The notes: generated by a model not told the origin, from the letters alone. Shown: positions 1 to 5,269, counted from the first letter of the stretch. The stretch: DNA of 5,915 nucleotides from CALXVA01 sp964587175 (GCA_964587175.1 CAZPKK010000051.1:1-5915); one strand, 5' to 3'. Made by a program: numbers and translations.

Positions 1-132
1 ATAATGATTAGCCAATTGTTCAGCATTTTTAGCAACAGCTTCAATATGATAATAAGCCCCAATACCAAATTTATTTTCTGGTTTTATTGACCTAGCATAT
101 ACTTCATTCTTTAAATTATTTATAATATCCAT
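1..132 (-). CDS. HD-domain protein, N-terminal 44 residues (partial)
   Basis: This is the beginning of a gene that leaves the window at base 1. The 44 visible residues start MDIINNLKNEVYAR and contain GIGAYYHIEAVAKNAEQLANHY. A histidine followed by spaced V, A and LA positions is typical of the first helix of HD-superfamily metal-dependent phosphohydrolases, where this His is the first metal ligand. The HD dyad itself would lie outside the window, so the catalytic class is inferred. The ATG at 132 is the only start in this frame, because an in-frame stop lies just upstream at 139-141. A second ATG at 139 sits closer to the GGAAG ribosome site (146-154) but opens a frame of only 7 codons. The gene follows the preceding reading frame by about 45 bases and is probably the last visible cistron of the operon starting near 3626. 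Confidence 0.6.
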   Translation of the reverse strand, partial: MDIINNLKNEVYARSIKPENKFGIGAYYHIEAVAKNAEQLANHY

Positions 133-145
133 TGTCCATTAAACT

Positions 146-154
146 CTTCCTTTC
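146..154 (-). promoter_or_regulatory. Ribosome binding site of the HD-domain gene, with two competing ATGs
   Basis: GAAAGGAAG on the minus strand lies 6 bases before an ATG at 139 and 13 bases before the ATG at 132. The nearer ATG encodes only MDNGYYK then stop. The farther one opens the long HD-like frame. The spacing to the real start is longer than usual, so translation may be weak or coupled to the short frame. Confidence 0.45.
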
Positions 155-177
155 TATTTAAAAATTCTACTTATGTA

Positions 178-831
178 TTAAATATCATTTTTTATTTTTT
201 GTTCTACAATCTCATTTACATTATCAACTTTTTTAAACTTTATTGGAAAACCAAAACATATTCCGCCTATTTCAGCAGTATCTATCATATCGTTGCGTAT
301 ATAACTTGAACAAAAGTGTGAACATCCTAATTTTGGTCTATTCCAACTTTCATAATAGTTACTATATTGTTTTTCACCATCGTGTTTGCCAGAAAATGCC
401 CCAACAGATGTCATCAGAATATTAAACTTCGTTCCTGCTTTATAAATATTTCTATCAATTTGTTCTAATTTATTTGGATCTAATAAACCTTCATTTATTA
501 ACATTCCATATTCATTCTTTAATTTTCTTTGTAAGGAAAAACCATTAATAGCATTCTCTTCAGGTGATGTAAAAAAAATATCTTTTAACTGACTAATGTC
601 AGCTAATTTTCCAACTGCAATTAATTCTTTAATTTTTCTTTTCAATTCATCATTTTTTATAAATTCGATATCTCTCGCAAACTTTTCTGTGATATATGAT
701 ACTTGTTCTTTAGATAATCCATATTTCTTTAAATATATTGCTTGTTTTATTTTATCTAAATCATTACTACTTAATAGTCTTTCAAAATATTTTTTCTTAA
801 AATCATCAAAATTTTCTAAATCATCTTTTTT
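178..831 (-). CDS. C-terminal domain in the -1 frame of the upstream helical-repeat gene (no start codon of its own at its head)
   Basis: This frame is open from a TGA at 832-834 to the TAA at 178-180 and has no ATG anywhere. The only usable internal start would be a TTG at 645 (155 residues, beginning LKRKIKEL), which lacks a clear ribosome site. The 60 codons before that TTG read as good protein (DDLENFDDFKKKYFERLL, then YLKKYGLSKEQVSYITEKF), so the true polypeptide almost certainly begins in the gene at 816-2222 and crosses into this frame at the A-tract 825-831. The spliced product would be 681 residues. The C-terminal part has an alpha/beta look: FNILMTSVGAF is followed by SWNRPKLGCSHFCSSYIRND and GGICFGF. 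From memory, similar segments (W-N-P, a Cys/His-rich stretch, then GF) occur at the C-terminus of large uncharacterised clostridial proteins. I know of no proven function. Those relatives seem to continue further than this one, so the end here may be truncated. Confidence 0.6.
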   Translation of the reverse strand, partial: KKDDLENFDDFKKKYFERLLSSNDLDKIKQAIYLKKYGLSKEQVSYITEKFARDIEFIKNDELKRKIKELIAVGKLADISQLKDIFFTSPEENAINGFSLQRKLKNEYGMLINEGLLDPNKLEQIDRNIYKAGTKFNILMTSVGAFSGKHDGEKQYSNYYESWNRPKLGCSHFCSSYIRNDMIDTAEIGGICFGFPIKFKKVDNVNEIVEQKIKNDI

Positions 832-2222
832 TCAATTTGATAAACATTTCCATGTAAAATAATTTCTGCCAATTTGTATAAATCATTTTGAGTAATATCA
901 TCAATATTTTGTATTAACTTCTTACAAGTTCCAATATTAAAAAGCATTGCTGAAAAAATACTGTTCCAATCTTGTTCATTTGTATCTTGCAAATATTTAT
1001 CTAATATAGCAACTACAACTTCATATTCTTTTGCATCAAGTTTTAACAATTTTTCTTGAATATTATTATTTGAAGTACTTACAGCAATTATATTATTAAT
1101 TTTTTCAATTCCAAGTCTATCAACATATCTTCTATCTAGAATTCGAAAATCAATACTTTCAAGTACCTCATCGTTGGCAGCATACATTTTTAACAATATC
1201 TGCCTTTTTTGTTCTAAATTTTCATCAGATACTGGTTGTTTCAAGTATTCATATAATAACTCCTCTAGTGTATTTTTATCATTCTCTTTACTTTGTAATA
1301 AAAGCCTTAAAAAATCTTTTTTACTACGTTCTTCTGTTGGCGTATAGACAGGGGTAAATATACTTTTATAAAATATTTCAGTAGGAACAATATTTTTTTC
1401 AATCAATTTTTTCAAAAAAACTGTATCTTCCATATTTTCTACTATCGCACTATATAATAAATCATCTGATGGATGACTAATAGAAAGCAGCAACTTTTTT
1501 TTTGCATGGTCTGAAATATCTTCTATACTATTTAAAAATTCTAGAGCTAAGCTTTCAGGTATTTCCATATTATAGCTACCTAATAAATGTAACTTGAATA
1601 CTGAATTTAAGTTTTCATCACCAAATAGTTTAACTAATAACTCATTAGATTTGCTAGAATATTTAGATACAATACTATCCATTATAAAGGTACTCTCTTT
1701 ATATTTGATAACACACTTATAAATAAATTCGTCAGATGGATTATCTAAAGCATCTATTAAATCATAACTATATCCATTTTGCAAAAATTCCCATATTTTT
1801 TCTTCATTATTTCCAAAAAATTTTTTTGCAAGTTTTATAGCATTTTTTCTATCTGAGTTAAAATTTTCTATAATATATTTTTCTGCATTTTCTGCACTTG
1901 AAATTTGTTCTACTTTTTCATTTCTTTGTATTTCTCTTATTTCATTTCGTATATTTATAGGAAAAAAATAACTTAATCCATTAAAAGCATTAGTGTTTTC
2001 TTTTCTTAAACAAATTTCGCGTACTCTATTTAAATTTGCCTCTATATAAGCACGAATTTTTTCTTCCAATTCTTCTTCTGCACTTTCTACCACGCTATTT
2101 TGTTCCTCTGTTAGTATATCACTTTCACTATTTATTCCATCTATATTTAAGTATCTAATTAAAGCATCACCATTTTCACTATTAAAAATTCTTACAATTT
2201 CTATAAATTCTTCTTCTGTCAT
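816..2222 (-). CDS. Long alpha-helical (HEAT-like) protein, 468 aa in frame 0; probably the first two thirds of a 681-aa protein
   Basis: Unknown protein, acidic at its N-terminus (MTEEEFIEIV; a Glu-rich helix at residues 46-60) and almost wholly alpha-helical. Short amphipathic helices recur: NPSDEFIYKCVI (161-172) and HPSDDLLYSAIV (250-261) are clear repeats of one unit, with similar helices between and after. This suggests a HEAT/ARM-like superhelical scaffold. There is no signal peptide or membrane segment, so it is probably cytoplasmic. The ATG at 2222 is chosen because GGAAGTG stands 5-7 bases upstream; a TTG at 2243 would add seven residues but has no ribosome site. Frame 0 ends ...YQIEKKMI then TAG. 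Two codons before that stop lies the phased heptamer A AAA AAG, and the -1 frame then runs on for 215 more codons (see 178-831). The gene follows the PH-protein gene in one operon. Function not recognised. Confidence 0.7.
   Translation of the reverse strand: MTEEEFIEIVRIFNSENGDALIRYLNIDGINSESDILTEEQNSVVESAEEELEEKIRAYIEANLNRVREICLRKENTNAFNGLSYFFPINIRNEIREIQRNEKVEQISSAENAEKYIIENFNSDRKNAIKLAKKFFGNNEEKIWEFLQNGYSYDLIDALDNPSDEFIYKCVIKYKESTFIMDSIVSKYSSKSNELLVKLFGDENLNSVFKLHLLGSYNMEIPESLALEFLNSIEDISDHAKKKLLLSISHPSDDLLYSAIVENMEDTVFLKKLIEKNIVPTEIFYKSIFTPVYTPTEERSKKDFLRLLLQSKENDKNTLEELLYEYLKQPVSDENLEQKRQILLKMYAANDEVLESIDFRILDRRYVDRLGIEKINNIIAVSTSNNNIQEKLLKLDAKEYEVVVAILDKYLQDTNEQDWNSIFSAMLFNIGTCKKLIQNIDDITQNDLYKLAEIILHGNVYQIEKKMI
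825..831 (-). other. Phased slippery heptamer A AAA AAG at the junction of the two frames
   Basis: Within a run of seven A (826-832) followed by G (825), the frame-0 codons are GAA AAA AAG ATG ATT TAG. The heptamer therefore sits in the X XXY YYZ register used for -1 ribosomal frameshifting, as in Escherichia coli dnaX. A -1 slip gives AAA AAA GAT GAT TTA GAA and joins the 215-codon downstream frame. Frame overlap is minimal: the -1 frame stop TGA lies just before the tract and the frame-0 stop TAG lies just after. A strong stimulator is not visible: a weak GGAAA lies about 20 bases upstream, and downstream there is only an all-AT stem. A lost A in the tract is the plain alternative. Confidence 0.55.
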
Positions 2223-2227
2223 TTTTT

Positions 2228-2234
2228 CACTTCC
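2228..2234 (-). promoter_or_regulatory. Ribosome binding site fixing the start at 2222
   Basis: GGAAGTG lies just before the ATG at 2222, with 5 bases between its last G and the ATG. It lies downstream of the TTG at 2243 and so argues against that earlier start. Confidence 0.6.
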
Positions 2235-2261
2235 ATAACTCAAATTAATTAACGGTTTACA

Positions 2262-2361
2262 TTATGATATTTCGCTTATATTTATATCTTTCTTATATTC
2301 TTTAATTGCTATGCAAACCAAATTCAAATTAGCAGGACTTACCACATATGTATATTTATTT
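2262..2361 (-). other. Missing C-terminus of the PH-like protein in the -1 frame
   Basis: Reading on from GGA AAA AAA in the -1 frame gives 32 codons, NKYTYVVSPANLNLVC, then IAIKEYKKDINISEIS, and a TAA at 2262-2264. The segment has a beta strand followed by an amphipathic helix, which is how bacterial PH domains end (strand, proline-containing turn, C-terminal helix). The resulting protein is 164 residues. Its stop lies 39 bases before the next ATG (2222), a normal operon distance, whereas the frame-0 stop leaves an unusually long gap of 116 bases. Confidence 0.55.
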
Positions 2362-2755
2362 TTTTTCCATTCTCATTATAAAAAACAACTATTGTACACC
2401 CTACAGATGAAGATACTTTATTTATTTTTTCAATACTTTCCATCAATATTTTTTTGTTTTCTCTTTTTGTAAAAAAAATAACATAATCCTTTGAAACAGA
2501 AACTAACAATTTGTTATTTTCATTTTCTTTTTTCACATAAATAATTCCTAATAATATAAATAAATAACTTGGAAAATACCATACACCAAATATAAATATA
2601 TAGGTTTCAATTGCTTTAAAGTCAACTTTTAAACACATTGATAGTATAAACAATATAAAAAATGAAATTATTGCATATAAAAACATTTTTTTACTTATTC
2701 CTTTTGGTACTTTATCTTTAACTATATCAATCGAATTTTCATTCCTAACTAACAT
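2339..2755 (-). CDS. Two-helix membrane protein with a bacterial PH-like domain, cut short in frame 0 (138 aa; 164 aa after a -1 shift)
   Basis: After a polar N-terminus of about 23 residues there are two hydrophobic segments, MFLYAIISFFILFILSMCL (24-42) and roughly 50-74 (YIFIFGVWYFPSYLFILLGI). They are joined by a short hairpin loop. A cytoplasmic beta-rich domain follows (LLVSVSKDYVIFFTKRENKKILMESIEKIN, then TIVVFYNENGKK). This arrangement of membrane hairpin plus beta domain with a 'K-I-x-x-x-I-x-x-I' strand is typical of small bacterial PH-domain proteins such as those with bPH or DUF304-type domains. Frame 0 ends abruptly as INIHMW, without the terminal helix of that fold. The -1 frame from the A8 tract at 2359-2366 supplies it: NKYTYVVSPANL then NLVCIAIKEYKKDI, ending at 2262. 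The start ATG at 2755 has AAAAGGAG 6 bases upstream, partly overlapping the stop of the previous gene, so translation is probably coupled. Confidence 0.65.
   Translation of the reverse strand: MLVRNENSIDIVKDKVPKGISKKMFLYAIISFFILFILSMCLKVDFKAIETYIFIFGVWYFPSYLFILLGIIYVKKENENNKLLVSVSKDYVIFFTKRENKKILMESIEKINKVSSSVGCTIVVFYNENGKKINIHMW
2360..2366 (-). other. Second phased slippery heptamer, A AAA AAA
   Basis: The coding strand reads GGA AAA AAA ATA AAT within a run of eight A (2359-2366). The heptamer is in -1 frameshift register. A -1 slip or one extra A reaches the frame described at 2262-2361. No obvious stimulatory hairpin was seen, so a homopolymer indel is at least as likely as programmed shifting. 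Confidence 0.5.
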
Positions 2756-2761
2756 CTCTAA

Positions 2762-2769
2762 CTCCTTTT
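2762..2769 (-). promoter_or_regulatory. Strong ribosome binding site of the PH-like gene, overlapping the upstream stop
   Basis: AAAAGGAG lies 6 bases before the ATG at 2755. It overlaps the TAA (2768-2770) of the preceding gene by two bases, which suggests translational coupling. Confidence 0.65.
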
Positions 2770-3151
2770 AGAACATATTATTACTATTTTTCTTATCATT
2801 AATCTTTTTTCTTATAGTTTGTATTGGATTTTTTTCAGCGTCCTCAAATTTTTCCAAACTCTCTGTAGCTTGTTTGATTTTTTCTTCAAAATCACTTTCT
2901 GTTTTTATATTTAGAATAGATTTAATTTTAAAGATATTTTTTTCTCTAACTCTTGGATCTATTGAAATATATGCATTTCTATATAAAGTAAAACTATATA
3001 ATATTTGCAACACCTGTAATTTCTTAACTCCATCTAAATCTTGACTTACAAAAACCTCAATATTTTCTTTTATATCAAAAAATCCGTATTCATTTTCCAA
3101 TCTTTTCACAATTTCATTTGATAATTCTTTTATTATTTCTTCATCATTCAT
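2768..3151 (-). CDS. Hypothetical 127-aa cytoplasmic protein
   Basis: Not recognised. It is small and highly charged, with a helical N-terminus (NDEEIIKELSNEIVKRLENEYG, residues 2-23). A middle segment IEVFVSQDLDGVKKLQVLQILYSF follows, then YISIDPRVREKNIFKIKSIL. The C-terminal third is Lys/Glu-rich and probably helical or disordered (residues 86-127, ending KKNSNNMF). There is no signal peptide or membrane segment. The ATG at 3151 is preceded by GAAAGGA at 3160-3166 with 8 bases of spacing. It lies 22 bases after the stop of the 150-aa gene and 12 bases before the PH-protein gene, so it is an internal cistron of the same operon. Context suggests it works with the membrane protein and the helical-repeat protein, but nothing shows how. 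Confidence 0.7.
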   Translation of the reverse strand: MNDEEIIKELSNEIVKRLENEYGFFDIKENIEVFVSQDLDGVKKLQVLQILYSFTLYRNAYISIDPRVREKNIFKIKSILNIKTESDFEEKIKQATESLEKFEDAEKNPIQTIRKKINDKKNSNNMF

Positions 3152-3173
3152 AATATTTTTCCTTTCTTATTTT

Positions 3174-3626
3174 CTATCTTCTAAATATCAACTTTTTAAT
3201 ATAATTTATCAATTTTTTTAAAAAGTTTTCCTCTTTCTTTACAACTGGTAAGTTAGTGCTTTTTTCAATATAAGGATTCATATATTTTTTCTTTTCATTT
3301 TTAAATAGATTATCAGAATTATATTCTTCTCTTAACTGTTCTTGGTACTTTTTTTCATTTTGTTCCAATATAATTTTTAATTTTTCTTTTTGCAAATCAG
3401 TAGCAAAATAATCTCGAAAAATAGTAACAATAATACTATTAGCTTCTATTGAAATATTCTGTTCATCTAATGGTATATTAAGATTCAATTTAAAACTATA
3501 TGCATCATCTTTATTATCTTCAAAGAATCTAATTTTTTCTTGAGGAATTTTACTATATTCGTTTTCAGGCAAATATTTTAATATTTCTAATACCTCAACA
3601 TACGCTTTAGCATATTTTTTATTCAT
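3174..3626 (-). CDS. Hypothetical 150-aa protein with a basic amphipathic C-terminal helix; first gene of the operon
   Basis: The protein begins MNKKYAKAYVEVLEILKYL, followed by a KIPQEKIRFFEDNKDD segment, a polar beta-like stretch and a helix SIIVTIFRDYFATDLQKEKL. A long charged helix comes next, then a DNLFK motif (105-109). This order (helix, 'IP-x-E-K-I', 'FRDYFAT', 'NLFK') matches, from memory, a family of small uncharacterised clostridial proteins. The last 16 residues, NFLKKLINYIKKLIFRR apart from its first N, form a strongly basic amphipathic helix that could bind the inner face of the membrane. The start at 3626 is preferred because AAGGG lies 10 bases upstream. An ATG at 3644 would add MKGKIK but has no ribosome site. 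A leader of about 110 bases separates the gene from a tentative promoter near 3737-3765. Confidence 0.7.
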   Translation of the reverse strand: MNKKYAKAYVEVLEILKYLPENEYSKIPQEKIRFFEDNKDDAYSFKLNLNIPLDEQNISIEANSIIVTIFRDYFATDLQKEKLKIILEQNEKKYQEQLREEYNSDNLFKNEKKKYMNPYIEKSTNLPVVKKEENFLKKLINYIKKLIFRR

Positions 3627-3636
3627 CTTTATTTTT

Positions 3637-3641
3637 CCCTT
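3637..3641 (-). promoter_or_regulatory. Ribosome binding site supporting the start at 3626
   Basis: AAGGG on the minus strand with 10 bases of spacing to the ATG at 3626. It lies inside the codons that a start at 3644 would require, which argues for the shorter protein. Confidence 0.45.
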
Positions 3642-3736
3642 CATTGGTATTTTTTACATTAAATACAATTATCCCTCTTTATCTGTTTAGCACACCTTTC
3701 TTCCTCTCCATGGCTTGAATATGACCACAAAAATTG

Positions 3737-3765
3737 TATATATTTTTTTGAGCAAACACTATCTA
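3737..3765 (-). promoter_or_regulatory. Tentative promoter of the left-hand operon
   Basis: TAGATA (3760-3765) and TATATA (3737-3742) with a 17-base spacer match the -35 and -10 consensus at 4 of 6 positions each. The pair lies about 110 bases before the first gene. The region is so AT-rich that chance matches are common. The 15-base motif just upstream (3763-3777) is shared with the promoter at 5197-5224. Confidence 0.25.
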
Positions 3766-3840
3766 AATTCAAACTTTTTGAGAAAAGTATTTTTTATTTT
3801 TTTAATATAATGAATATATCATATTTTTTAATTTTTGACT

Positions 3841-3908
3841 ACCTGTTTTATTGTAAATATGGAAAAAAGATATTACTTTAATTTGTAATATCTTTAACCT
3901 GTTTTATT
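3841..3908. repeat. 12-bp direct repeat flanking the terminator hairpin
   Basis: ACCTGTTTTATT occurs at 3841-3852 and again at 3897-3908 (plus strand). The second copy covers the last codons of the decayed frame (Asn-Lys-Thr-Gly). A partial copy, CTGTTTTAT, lies at 3947-3955. The arrangement could be a short tandem duplication or recombination scar, or chance in AT-rich sequence. Confidence 0.4.
3863..3895 (-). terminator. AT-rich intrinsic terminator (minus strand)
   Basis: A perfect 11-bp inverted repeat, AAAGATATTAC with GTAATATCTTT, encloses an 8-base loop (3877-3884). On the minus strand the stem ends in a run of six U. It starts at the stop codon of the decayed reading frame 3894-3989, so it is probably that lost gene's own terminator. 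On the plus strand the stem is not followed by a clean T-run. Confidence 0.55.
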
Positions 3909-3989
3909 AATTTCTATTCCATTATGTACTTTTATATATTCAATAGCTGTTTTATATTCATCTTCATACTTAAAACTATTCTGATATTT
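3894..3989 (-). pseudogene. C-terminal fragment of a lost gene, 31 codons
   Basis: The frame reads KYQNSFKYEDEYKTAIEYIK followed by VHNGIEINKTG and TAA. It has balanced, protein-like composition and ends exactly where the terminator hairpin starts. It has no start codon, and a TAA lies immediately upstream at 3990-3992. In the two other minus frames, open pieces continue upstream: a 34-codon frame beginning MTLIKSISNCLYFKNKN and a 20-codon piece ending KESFKMIEI. The picture is of a gene broken by several small indels. The family is not recognised. A short real peptide with a non-ATG start cannot be fully excluded. Confidence 0.4.
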
Positions 3990-4142
3990 TTATTTTTGAA
4001 ATATAAACAATTTGAAATAGATTTAATCAATGTCATCTAAATTTCTATCATTTTAAAACTTTCTTTAATGCATAACGGAAGCTTCAGTGCAAAAAACATA
4101 AAAACACAAAGAAATATAAAAAGTAGGGTTTGAATAGATACA

Positions 4143-4174
4143 TAAAAAATGGAGTAATAGTATACCCCATTTTA
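4143..4174 (-). terminator. Intrinsic terminator of the HopA1-like gene
   Basis: On the minus strand AAAATGG-G-GTA pairs with TAC-T-CCATTTT, an 11-bp stem including one G-U pair. It has a 6-base loop (4157-4162) and is followed by a T-run. It lies about 27 bases after the TGA at 4201-4203 and closes that gene as its own transcription unit. Confidence 0.75.
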
Positions 4175-4200
4175 AAAAGAATCCTTACTAATTATCTATC

Positions 4201-5166
4201 TCAATGTTCTAAACCTTCAACTTGTTTTTCATCTACAAGAATCATATCGAAGAATTCCTTTTTTCTTTGTTGTGAATAAGAATAACTTTGATTTTTATCT
4301 TGATATAGAGATCCACCTCTTGTTTCAGTTATTGTTTGCGATTTCTTATCATATTCAAATTTAAATAATATTCGTAAATCGTTTGGATCTACAGGCTTAG
4401 CAACAATTTCATAACGACCACTTTTATTGTTCTTTTGCATGTATATTCCACATCTTTTTAGCATTTCTGTAAATATTAGTTCGAAATTATTATAAAAATG
4501 AGAATCTAAACATTTACTGGCTAAACTCTCATTCTCTTTTATTCCATAGCCATATTCTAAAATAGTTTTTGTTGACGCCAAAGCTTTTTCAAACATGCCT
4601 CCATAACTTGATTGTCTACCAAAGCTATCACGCAGTAGTGGTTCTGGTTCAAGAAAAACATTTGGTATTTCAGTTTCATTGAACCATATTTTACTTTTTT
4701 GCATATCTTCAAATAACTCTGGTTTTTCTTGTCTTATCTTTTTTAATAAAGCAATCTTTTTATCTATATCTTCTTGATTTTTCAGATAAACTATTATCTG
4801 GTCCAATCTCTCACTTGTTCTTGCATATTTAAAATATATATCACTTCCTGTAGCTAAAGAACTATTAACAAGTTCAATTACAAGTTTGTGTATGTTAGAC
4901 TGTTTAGGTGACATATATAAACGAGCTTTGATTCCATCTTCAGAAAATTTTCTATTTACAGCAATATGACAAAAATCAGATGAATCTCCTCCTTGATCTT
5001 GCTGATGTATAATAGCACCTTTTGCTTTAGCATTTTTTATAGACTTCATCAATCTACTATCTTCATCGCTAAAATTAACATCCTTTTCTAAATTAGCTAT
5101 ATAAAAACTTGAATAATTTACACTATCTGAATTTAACATTAAATCTATTATCTCATCATATTTCAT
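4201..5166 (-). CDS. HopA1-like protein, 321 aa, single-gene transcription unit
   Basis: The N-terminal 60 residues are helical and polar. Then come DSSDFCHIAVNRKF (61-74), GIKARLYMSPK (78-88), DIYFKYARTSERLDQIIVY (109-127), a helical stretch ending in KIRQEKPELFED (143-154), and EPEPLLRDSFGRQSSYGGMFEKAL (173-196). The order K-x-R-x-Y, Y-F-K...R-x-D-x-x-x-x-Y, then P...S-F-G followed by an Arg resembles HopA1-type proteins. Those are known as a type III effector family and as domains in some RiPP-modifying enzymes. The match is by eye and the biochemical role here is unknown. The C-terminal region (residues 220-321) looks like a separate domain ending KKEFFDMILVDEKQVEGLEH. There is no signal peptide or membrane segment. 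The ATG at 5166 is preceded by GAGGAGG and a good promoter, and a terminator follows, so it is expressed alone. Confidence 0.65.
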   Translation of the reverse strand: MKYDEIIDLMLNSDSVNYSSFYIANLEKDVNFSDEDSRLMKSIKNAKAKGAIIHQQDQGGDSSDFCHIAVNRKFSEDGIKARLYMSPKQSNIHKLVIELVNSSLATGSDIYFKYARTSERLDQIIVYLKNQEDIDKKIALLKKIRQEKPELFEDMQKSKIWFNETEIPNVFLEPEPLLRDSFGRQSSYGGMFEKALASTKTILEYGYGIKENESLASKCLDSHFYNNFELIFTEMLKRCGIYMQKNNKSGRYEIVAKPVDPNDLRILFKFEYDKKSQTITETRGGSLYQDKNQSYSYSQQRKKEFFDMILVDEKQVEGLEH

Positions 5167-5176
5167 TTTTGGTATT

Positions 5177-5183
5177 CCTCCTC
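5177..5183 (-). promoter_or_regulatory. Ribosome binding site of the HopA1-like gene
   Basis: GAGGAGG lies 10 bases before the ATG at 5166. It is a near-consensus Shine-Dalgarno site that predicts efficient translation. Confidence 0.7.
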
Positions 5184-5196
5184 ATAACTTTATTAA

Positions 5197-5224
5197 AGTA
5201 TATCATAAAATTACTAAATTTCAA
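5197..5224 (-). promoter_or_regulatory. Extended -10 promoter of the HopA1-like gene
   Basis: TTGAAA (5219-5224) and TATACT (5197-5202) are separated by 16 bases, with the TG of an extended -10 element at 5204-5205. Five of six bases match consensus at the -10 and four of six at the -35. Transcription would start near 5190, leaving a leader of about 25 bases that contains the ribosome site. Confidence 0.7.
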
Positions 5225-5246
5225 ACTTTCTAGTTTTTTCTTTATT

Positions 5247-5269
5247 TCTTTAACAAAGTTAATTTAAAG
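5247..5269. repeat. Inverted repeat upstream of the promoter, possible operator
   Basis: On the plus strand CTTTAA and TTAAAG frame a centre that itself contains the perfect palindrome TTAAC-AAA-GTTAA (5250-5262). It sits about 25 bases upstream of the -35 box, a position suited to a regulator site. High AT content makes chance symmetry plausible. Confidence 0.25.

Larger units (their letters stand above)
3645..4200. other. Gene-free stretch between the two transcription units
   Basis: About 550 bases without an intact gene. From right to left it holds the terminator of the HopA1-like gene (4143-4174), fragments of a decayed minus-strand gene (about 3894-4085), that gene's terminator (3863-3895), a short direct repeat, and the leader and tentative promoter of the left operon. 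A less AT-rich spot at 4069-4090 contains the palindrome GAAGCTTC inside TGCA...TGCA ends; its meaning is unclear. Confidence 0.5.

Noticed and set aside
243..425. Plus-strand open frame of 60 codons
   Set aside because: It lies antisense to the C-terminal domain frame (178-831), has no ribosome site and has low-complexity, shadow-like composition.
178..645. A separate 155-aa gene starting at TTG 645
   Set aside because: The 60 codons upstream in the same frame are equally protein-like and no ribosome site precedes the TTG. A frame-joined extension of the upstream gene explains it better.
596..862. Plus-strand open frame of 88 codons
   Set aside because: It is antisense to the convincing minus-strand frame and rich in Ser, Phe and Leu, as expected from the complement of a Lys/Glu-rich gene. 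It has no ribosome site.
3687..3720. Small open frames in the leader of the left operon (for example a 10-codon frame from an ATG near 3711)
   Set aside because: They are very short and none has a well-spaced ribosome site. The leader-peptide idea has no further support, and no attenuator hairpin was seen.
3841..3955. Three CTGTTTTAT copies considered as a CRISPR-like array
   Set aside because: The repeats are at most 12 bp, the third is imperfect and the spacing is uneven (56 and about 50 bases). A hairpin fills one interval and no cas genes are present.
4069..4090. GC-richer spot with TGCA ends and central GAAGCTTC, considered as a transposon end or riboswitch piece
   Set aside because: It has no partner repeat elsewhere in the window and no transposase, and the arms do not form a stable hairpin.
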